Assembly: GCA_018417955.1 (NCBI GenBank) | Contig: JACTVC010000025.1 | Span: forward strand, 248,001-312,000 | Origin: Laccaria trichodermophora | Lineage: Eukaryota > Basidiomycota > Agaricomycetes > Agaricales > Hydnangiaceae | DNA: 64,000 bases | Reading direction: 5' to 3' | Part shown: positions 53,877 through 61,984 of the stretch, in pieces | Numbering within the stretch: position 1 is the stretch's first letter | Layout: each line of letters opens with the position of its first letter | Notes under the pieces: generated by a model | The model's input: only the letters and a program-made list of their open reading frames with translations | Databases searched by the model: none | Told to the model about the DNA's origin: nothing | Position numbers and translations under genes: made by a program

Positions 53877-55537
53877 CTGTACTTTTTGATGCCCTACATA
53901 TTCCTGCAGGAATGGGTCCATTCTGCTGGATTCCACCGGATTCCACAGGAATGGACTGGAATCCACAGGAATGGACTGGAATCCTCTGGAATGGGCCTGG
54001 ATTCCACCAGATTCTGACAGAAGGGACATGTATAAGTGCTTGTAAATACAAATGTGTGTATATAAACTGACTTTTGTAGTCTATCAGTGTTATTATCCCT
54101 TTTAGAGTATGCACCTTCCTTTTTGGGTCAAATTTCCCACAATACAAGAGCTGTAGCACTTTCTCTTAGCTTTGTAAATGTGTTGAAATCATATTATTTC
54201 ATGTTGTTTTCACAGAGAAAAATACAAAAAACAAAAAAAAAACATGACACTTCTGAAAATCTTTTACCTCATATCTCCATAATGGGAGCACTTCAGAACA
54301 CAATTCAACGAGATTTGGGAAGCTACAGTACAGGGCTACAACTTTTGTTTGTCCATTTTTGGTAATTGGTCATGTGACCATCATCCTGACATCCCATTGA
54401 ATGAACCCTGACAAGCAGAATCCTCATTATCTTGAATTTCTTGACTTTTTGGTCATACAAGATCATATTTCCTTTTGTGGGATATATAAATGACCCTGAC
54501 ATTGACCCTGAAGGCAGTGCCTCATATTGTATACACTGCATATACTAACTCTATTTTTTGTGAATTTTCTGCCATTCTTTTACTAGAAATACTTAAATTT
54601 CCTTTTTTGGATATGTACTCTGAACCTGACAACAGCTATTTAGAAATGTGCACAGATGATGTAAACAGTACCTCAACATTGTCAACAATGGTTAACATCA
54701 TGTCTCTGCTGTTTTTCTGGTTATATTTGCACTAATTGCCATATTTGGAAATGTGCACAGACCATGTAAACATTACTCCAACATTGTCATTAACAGTTAA
54801 CACCATGTGTATACCTTTTTCCCTTCTTTTCTGATCTTCTGGCTATATTTGCATTAATTACCATATTTGGAAATATTGTTGACAATGTTGGAGTAGTGTT
54901 TACATGGTCTGTGCACATTTCCAAATATGGTAATTAATGCAAATATAGCCAGAAAATCAGAAGAAAAAAAGAATGAACATGTAGACTGTTCTTGACAATG
55001 GTGAAGTAGTGTTCACATGGTCTGTGCACAGTCTACATCATCTTTCTTCTTTTTTTCCTGATTTTCTGGTTATATTTGCATTAATTACCATATTTGGAAA
55101 TGCGCACAGACCATGTAAGCAATACCCCAACAACATCACCAATAGTGAGCACCATCCCTATTTTTTTTCTCTTTTTTCTCTGATTTTCTGGTTATATTTG
55201 CATTAATTACCATATTAGGAAATGCGCACAGACCATGTAAATAGTACCCCAACATCATTAGCACCATCCCTATTTTTTTTTCTGATTTTATTGCTAAATT
55301 TTATCTGAAAATATAAAACTTGCCATATTTGGCAATTTTTAGTGCTCATTCCAGTCACTGTATTCCAGTGCCATTCCGTTCCAGTCCATTCCGGGGACTG
55401 TTCCAGTGAAAATCCCGAAATATCAATATTCCGTGGCTGGAGTGAAATTTTGGCTGGTAAATTCCACTGGAATGGCACCAGAATCCGCTGGAATGACTGG
55501 AATCTGGCAGGAATATGTAGGGCATCACTAAGACCTT
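53877..55537. mobile_element. 1661-bp element with 8-bp target duplication
   Basis: The left end reads CTGTACTTTTTGATGCCCTA then CATATTCCTGCAGG. The reverse complement of the right end reads AAGGTCTTAGTGATGCCCTA then CATATTCCTGCC. It is flanked by a perfect 8-bp duplication, GCAGAAGC, at 53869-53876 and 55538-55545. The interior carries GGAATCC-type arrays at both ends and about six copies of a 150-bp repeat (CCATATTTGGAAATG...ATTTGCATTAATTA), one inverted. No transposase is present. The end signature matches the palindrome-array elements. It interrupts an exon of the gene at 53464-56216. Confidence 0.88.
54640..55260. repeat. 150-bp tandem repeat with one inverted unit
   Basis: Units contain CCATATTTGGAAATGTGCAC, AGACCATGTAAACA and TTTCTGATTTTCTGG. 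The unit at about 54880-55020 is inverted relative to its neighbours, so the stretch can fold into a hairpin. The same unit occurs three times at 51490-51830. Confidence 0.75.
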
Positions 55538-56289
55538 GCAGAAGCAGCAGGGACAGCAAGAGAGGCAGCAGATAATGAAGTAGAAGTAGAGGCTTTCCAT
55601 TCAGGTGGTGCAACTGAAATGCCTTGTTTGGAAAGAAGCTTCATAGTGCTTTAAATACTTCAATATCATGATTTTAATATCTGAAACTAAAAAAAAACTC
55701 ACTGAGTCTGGTATTTGACTTGCCTGGCTTCTTCTGCTGCCACCTCTGCATTTTTCTGTGCACTCGTCTTGCATGCCTTTTTGCTAAAAATTTAATTGAG
55801 AATATATCAATGTAAATTCAAATAATTTTATACCCTTTGTTGGACCCCTTGTTCAAAATAACATCCTTCCCCCTCTTCCCTCTATGTCTGGGTTTATTGA
55901 TAACCACCTCATCCTCTTGCTCAGCAAGAGCTTCTCCCTCTTCCCCCTCTTCCCCCTCCCCCTCCCCCCCCTCCTCCTCTCCCTCCTCCTCCTCCTCCTC
56001 CTCCTCCTCCTCCTCCTCCTCCTCCTCCTCCTCCTCCTCTCCCCCCTCCTTCCTTCCCTCTCCCCTCTCTACCTCCAGATCAGCCTTGGATGCCTTCTTG
56101 TTTGAGTTGGATCTTAATCTCTTCTTAGGAGTCTGATCAGCAGCAGATCCCTGCCTCTTCCTGGCTGTAGAGGTGGCAGCTGAAGTAGATTTGGTGGTGG
56201 CTCTGGTGGTTGGCATGGTGAAACAGTGAGCAGTGGTGGTGGTGATAGAACAAGGTGCAATCTGCCTTAGAAGATGCCAGAAGGCCAGT

Positions 56290-57570
56290 GTGATACAGGA
56301 TTGGAAGGGAATGCCCAGAGGCCATAGTCAAACAGTGGTATATAGGGCCCAGTTATCATGGTTGTGGGAGCATAAAAGGAAAGAGAGAAAAATTCCCAAA
56401 AAGGAAAGAGAAAAAGGAGGGATTTCTAGACTTCTTGGTATGCTTGGGATTGATAAATTTTTCAAAAAATGACCACAGCCTATAATGATTGTTATATTAC
56501 TTTTCCACAATACTTCTGAGAGTGAAAAATAAAACCATGAAGACTTTTTAGCATTCTGACCCCCCAAAACAAATCCAAAACATCAAGAGATCCTTACTTT
56601 TACAATCCTTTCAACTGCATGAACCACGGGCATTTATGTATGCACTGATCCTTCCTAATTATCCCTCCACATCTTTCTTTTTCACACTTCCAACAATTCA
56701 TTCTGCACATCTTCGACCAATGTCCTGTGTTGATTTTCTAGTTTTCTGTTGGGTATCTAGTTTCTGTGTCTGCCCCAATGTATTATTTCTATTAGGATAT
56801 ACACTTGGTCCTGCAACAGGTACTAGATGTATATTATAGAGCCTCAGGGCCTCATTTCTTGGTTTCGATCAGGAGAATGACTGCTAGTTCCTTTCCTTGT
56901 ATTGGGGGGCTGGGCCACTTATATAGTTATGGTCATGAAGCTGTATTTTTTTTTTTCAGATTTATCAATTTGAGCTTCAACTCTTGTATTGAGATCTGGC
57001 TGGAATTGTGTTGCAACATTTAACTTCCAGGTTGCATAACATTCAGTCAGAGTCATTCCTCAAGCTAAAATTACCATCAATAAATGACATTTTTTATAAC
57101 AAGTGATGATGCAGTACACAATGTTGTGGAGGGAAAGATGCTAAAAACATCAAAAATTCAAAGGACAGGACAAGACAGGGGTGTGAGAACTATTTACAAA
57201 ATTAAGGCAATTCTCAATATAGAAATCATGGCAGCTGCTATGATTTCCATTCTTGGATTTATTTTCATAGCACTACCACCCACATGCATGGGAACTCTGC
57301 CGTATATAGCTAGATTTGGATATCTTACATAATATATTGATCTTTTGTCTTGAACCACCATCTTGTCAGCAGTCTTGCCATCCTCTTGCACTACATGTAG
57401 TGCTTTGTATATCTGTACTTCCTACAGTATGCATAATCATGTTGGGCCAGCTGAGTATCTTGTAACTGCTCATTGCTCACTTATGGGTGTTGATCCCAGA
57501 TCCACCCATTCTTGCCTCCTCCTTCCCTCTTGGCTTCAGCTATGCAAGAAGTTCAGAGTGAACGCTTCAC
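56290..57570. repeat. Right arm of the large inverted repeat (split by an element)
   Basis: 56290-56345 and 57302-57570 together are the reverse complement of 49241-49556. The 956-bp element between them was inserted after the arms formed or diverged, as the left arm has the intact site. Confidence 0.88.
56346..57301. mobile_element. 956-bp element with 8-bp target duplication
   Basis: It is flanked by GTATATAG at 56338-56345 and 57302-57309. The left end is GGCCCAGTTATCATGGTTGT and the reverse complement of the right end is GGCAGAGTTCCCATGCATGT, giving imperfect inverted repeats (GGC..AGTT..CATG...TGTGGG when continued). The inverted copy at 49501-49508 shows the unoccupied site. There is no coding capacity. 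An 8-bp duplication fits hAT- or KDZ-mobilised elements. Confidence 0.85.
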
Positions 57571-57754
57571 AGCCAGATATGGCAAGCTTACACACACAAC
57601 CAAATTTCGTGAAGGCCACACTTCAAAATTTCAAAAGTTATCAAGTCCAATATTACCTACATAAACCAACCCAACTTAATGTAACTACCTATATAATCTA
57701 CATATGGGGTACTCATATCAATACAAGGTGTCATTAAAAAGACAACAGGGACAG

Positions 57755-58600
57755 GACTAGGGCTGCAAACAAGGTTAGAAAAGGAGGGGGGGCAATGATG
57801 ACAGCATGACCATGGTATGGGTGCTGTTGCATGCACACAATGTACATGGTGTGGGCACTGTGAGCCTGGGGCTGCAAATGAGGTAAGCAAGAGGGGGGGT
57901 GATGACAATGGGGTGGGAAATGGCATGGGTGCTGTCACATGCAAACAATATACGTGGTATGGGCACTGCATTTGCGAAGTGATCCTGGGGCTGCAAACAA
58001 GGTAAGCAAGAGGGGGGTGATGACGATGGGGTGGGCACCCACCATTCCATAGCACCCATGCCATGGCATGGGCACTGTCGCATGCAATCGGTATATGTAG
58101 TGTGGGTGCTGCATTCGTGCCATAATCCTGGGGCTGCAAACAAGGTAAGTGAGAGGGGGGTGATGATGACAGGGTGGGCACTCACCATTCAACAGCACCC
58201 ATGCTGTGGCATGAGCGCTGTCATGTGCAAACAATGTATGTGGTGTGGACACCACATTCGTGTGGTATCCTGCATGTGCTGTGATCCTGGGGCTGCAAAT
58301 GAGGTAAGTGAGAGGGGGTGATGACAATGGGATGGGCACTCACCATTTGACAGCACCCATGCCATGGCATGGGTGCTGTCACATGCAAACAACGTACATG
58401 GTGTGGGCACCACATTCATGTGGTGTCCTGTGTGTGTTGTGATCCTGGGGCTGCAAATAAGTGAGAAGGGGGCAATGACAATGATGTAGCATTCCAGAGC
58501 ACCCATGCCCATAGCATGGGCGCTGTCGCCTCTGGGTTGCTTGCTGCTTTCTGCAAAAGAGGTTAGTGAGGGAAGGGGGACAGCAACATGGTTGTGTGGC
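57755..58600 (+). repeat. Minisatellite, about six units of 110-160 bp
   Basis: CTGGGGCTGCAAA...GAGGTAAGTGAGAGGGGG-type units recur at about 57757, 57868, 57987, 58128, 58287 and 58444. Each holds CATGCCATGGCATGGGTGCT-type palindromes and GGGCACTCACCATT. Units lengthen from left to right. Minus-strand frames across it (up to 174 codons) are a by-product. Confidence 0.8.
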
Positions 58601-58689
58601 TCACCAATCTGACAGCGCCCATGACTGGGCACTGTCCCTTGTTTCTTCATTGGCTTTGTTCCACATGCTGCTTTGGTGGCTTGATGACA

Positions 58690-59166
58690 TGGCAGCAAGA
58701 GGCATCAAGGATGACGTGGCATGGCAGCGAGAGGTGTTGAGAGTGACCAACACCACCACCAACATTGTGGAACATCAGTGGTGGTGCATCAGGGGTGGTA
58801 AAGGATGGGTAGTGGTGGTGGTGGAAGAGAAGGGGATGGTCATGTAGGTGTGACCATCATGCAAACAACAAACATGATGCTTTGGGTGACATTTGAACCT
58901 CATGGGTAAGTCATGTGAAACAACCCCGCAGACTGAACAAAATGCTCAAGTCTTTTTTCATCTAAGACTTAACTTTACTGATAATTAAGTACTACAAAAT
59001 TACTAGTCTTCCAAATACTATGTTTATATTACTGTTATATTACATTTTCGCTTTTTTGTCTATTAATAATTAATAACAACAGGCAATCTATTAATGCTCT
59101 ATTCAGTCCAGTCCAGTGGAGTCCAGTGGACTGCCACTGGACTCCTAACATTGGTATAATGTTTGG
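58690..59166. mobile_element. Partial inverted relative of the palindrome-array elements
   Basis: Read on the minus strand, it has GTCCAGTGGACTCC arrays (59105-59150), then ATTTTGTTCAGTCTGCGGGG and GAGGTTCAAATGTC (tRNA-like boxes; matching 60205-60240 in the next element), then CTTCCACCACCACCA, the start of a CG-rich block. It abuts the left end of the element at 59167, head to head. Confidence 0.5.
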
Positions 59167-61433
59167 GAGGTCTTTACCCTCCCCCACGTAATCCATGTGG
59201 ACTCCAGTGGACTCCAGTGGCCCTCTTACCAGGCCAGATTGGCTGGCAGAATGCCCAGTCCACTGGAGTCCAGTCCAGTCCAGTCCAGTCCAGTCCAGTG
59301 GACTATGAGTCCAGTCAGAGTCCAGTGGAGTCCAGTGGAGTCCAGTGGATTCCAGTGGATTCCAGTCATTCCAGTATATTATTATTATTATATATGAATA
59401 CTACTAAAAAAGCGAAAATAGACTATACAATATACAAGCTATATTTACAATTTTATTGATCAATGAATGGAAGGGTTATAATTTACATACAGTGACTAGG
59501 CAAAAGTCTTGCACCACACAAATAATTCTATATCCTCTCCAAGTTCAAGGGAATAGTTACCATATATATATGGTAATATACAGATATCTTATATACATCT
59601 TTGACATGAATATGAGATCTGGATCTCATGCCCTGCTCCATGTAGAAAAAAGTGAAAAAACTAGGGTTTTGAGAGTTTTACAGATACTTCATATGAGGGT
59701 CCGAAGAAATATGAAGAATTAAGTACTTGATAACCCAAGTATACAGCACTTTGAATCATATCAATTGGATTAGCGGTTGTTGAGATATAGGTGTAAGAAA
59801 AGGGCTTATTTTGGTCAAATGTGGTAAAATATGGACTATTTGACCAAAACAAGCCCTTTTCTTACACCTATATCTCAATAACCACTAATCCAATTGATAT
59901 GATTCAAAGTGCTGCATACTTGGGTTAGCAAGTACTTAATTCTTCATATTTTTTCAGACCCTCATATGAAGTATCTGTAAAACTCTCAAAACCCCAGTTT
60001 TTTCACTTTTTTCTACATGGAGCAGGGCATGAGATCCAGATCTCATATTCATGTCAAAGATGTATATAGGATATCTGTATATTACCATATATATATGGTA
60101 ACTATTCCCTTGAACTTGAAGAGGATATAGAATTATTTGTGTGGTGCAAGACTTTTGCCTAGTCACTGTATAGTGTGGGTCAGTGATAGCTGCAATAAGG
60201 ATTCATGATTTTGTTCAGTCTGCAGGGTGAGGTCATGTGACTTACTTGAGGGCGTGCCATATCGTCATGTCTTCTATTTGCAGCATGGTCACACTTCCGT
60301 GACCATCCCATTCCCTTCCACCACCCTTCACCACTGCCACCAACGCCAATGCCGCCCACACCAACGCCAACACCGCCCATGCCAACGACGCCTGCGCCCA
60401 CACCAACGACACTCATGGGAAGGACAGGCAAAGAACGAGGGACGGCGCCCATGACGTTGCCATGTCATGGGCCAACGGTATGTATGCCCCACCACCCCAA
60501 TGCCCCGTTCTCACCATGACAGGCGCCAGCAGCACGCGACAATGATGACGACACACGAGGACGACGACGACATGCGAGGACGACGACGACGATTACACGT
60601 GGGGATGACAACGACTACACGCGGGGACGACAACGACAACACATGATGACAACGACAACACACAACGACGACTACATGTGGGGTCGACGACACACGACAA
60701 CAACGACACAACAACAACAATGACATGCAACAATGACGACAACAACGAATGAGGGCCCACGAAAACCCCACCCCCACCACACCCGAAAAACGACACACCC
60801 ACGAAAAATGGCGAGCGCCCACTACTGCCAACGCCAGCGCAGAATGGCGACGAGGGCCCAGCAGCACCACCCTTCCCCTCCACTCTCTCCCCCTATCACT
60901 ACCTCCTCTCTTCACCACTCCCACTCCCCTCCACTCTCTCCCCCCTCCACTCCCTCCCCCCCTTTCCCCCTCCCCCTTCCCTTGCTCCTCTCTCCCCCCT
61001 CCCCCTTTCCTTCCCCCTTCCTTGCTCCCTCCCACCTCTATTCCTCTCTTCCCCCTCCCTTTCCCTCCCCCCCTCTCTTTCCCTTTCCCTTCCCCCTCCT
61101 CCCCCCTCTCTGTAACATAGAATTTAGTATAATTAATTAATTAAATTAATAAATATACTTCAATTTTATTTTTTGTTTTGAAGTCTAAGTTCAGGAATTC
61201 TGGATTAACTTAGGTCTGTGGCAGTCCAGTCCAGTCCAGTTTTGTGTTGGGAGAGTCCAGTGGAGTCCAGTTTTGTAATTTGCAGTCCAGTCCAGTCTAG
61301 ATTTGTGCTTGCAGTCCAGTGGAGTCCAGTTTTGTGCTGGGAGTCCAGTGGAGTCCAGTTTTGTGGATATTGCCAGTATGTAGTGAAGTCCAGTGGAGTC
61401 CATGTGGATTATGTGGGGGATGGTAAAGTACTG
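59167..61433. mobile_element. Modular palindrome-array element 2
   Basis: The left end reads GAGGTCTTTACCCTCCCCCA then CGTAATCCATGTGGACTCC. The reverse complement of the right end reads CAGTACTTTACCATCCCCCA then CATAATCCACATGGACTCC. Arrays of TGGACTCCAG / CAGTCCAGTCC palindromes lie inside both ends (59195-59375, 61215-61405). The interior has a tRNA-like remnant (about 60205-60245), a CG-rich CGACGA/ACACGA block (60250-60860), a polypyrimidine tract (60860-61110) and AT-rich sequence: the order of element 1. A fold-back element is nested inside. No target duplication is visible. Confidence 0.7.
59490..60168. mobile_element. Fold-back (long palindrome) element of Tc1/mariner type
   Basis: Two arms of about 330 bp, nearly perfect inverted copies, meet around a loop of some 17 bp near 59828. 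The ends are CAGTGACTAGGCAAAAGTCT and its complement, flanked by TA on both sides (59488-59489, 60169-60170). CAGTG...GCAAAAGT tips with TA duplication are typical of Tc1/mariner elements. There is no transposase, and it is nested in element 2. Confidence 0.92.
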
Positions 61434-61984
61434 ATACATCCCCATGAACATATGTACTTATTCATTGATGTCTGGTCTCCCAAACTTGAAAGCTTGTAGT
61501 CCACTTTTCTGACATATAATTTGTAGTGTCCTTCACTATGAATAAGTACATAGGTTCCTGGGACTATCATTGAAGGAGTGAAAAGGATGGACAATTTGAC
61601 ATTCCAGTATTTCACTTAGTTTTAAGATTGAACTATGTCATTCTCACTCCTTGAACCATATCTCCATGAACATATATATACTTATACATAGTAAACCAAT
61701 GATCCAGCAATTGCAAAATGTCCACCCTTTTCACTCCTTCAACCATAGACCCATGAACCCATATACTCATTCATGATCAAGGACACTAAAAAACCTATAA
61801 ATATCAGACAAGTGGCCCATACATGACCTGTAGAGTACCCATACCCACAACCCCACAGGTTTACCTGTCAAAACAAGCCCAAGAACATCCAAATCAGTTA
61901 AGAATTGAGAGAGTTCTGCCTGAGTTCAACTGGTCATTACAAAATTGTGTAGTCTAAAAAGCAGACACTACAAAGTTTTGTAGT
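61434..61984. other. Spacer before the satellite
   Basis: No gene is seen. A loose repeat built on CCATGAACATAT...ACTTAT recurs at about 61440, 61663 and 61750, with copies facing both ways of ACTATGAATAAGTACAT-type sequence. Confidence 0.4.

Larger units (their letters stand above)
53464..56216 (-). pseudogene. Unrecognised acidic nuclear-type gene, split by an element
   Basis: It starts at ATG 56216 (MPTTRATTKSTSAATSTARK, then KRLRSNSNKKASK, basic and nuclear-signal-like). A pure Glu run of about 20 residues encoded by (TCC)n follows at 55980-56040. Exon 1 (56216-55834) splices to 55783-55703 (KKACKTSAQKNAEVAAEEAR) and to 55648 (MKLLSKQGISVAPPEWKAS). The element at 53877-55537 then interrupts an Ala/Ser/Val-rich stretch. 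Beyond it come SAAISAVSVSAPVPAPAVSV, a TGA at 53750-53748 in a CAG-TGA context (CGA likely before), then VTMESPPCPEGSSRATGGIL, WNWAMGQYYNPVDNEELHI and VKIYVSPLDPVELDFTKMQP. A further exon (VYDALGGLCVAKGLYDSAVK) may follow near 53390-53270. I know no matching family. Codon style and CpG scarcity match the KDZ-type gene, so it may be transposon cargo. Confidence 0.55.

Noticed and set aside
49211..57737. Two near-identical small proteins (MSAVLPSSCTTCSALYIC...)
   Set aside because: They are the same frame in the two arms of the inverted repeat; similarity reflects the repeat, not selection on a protein.
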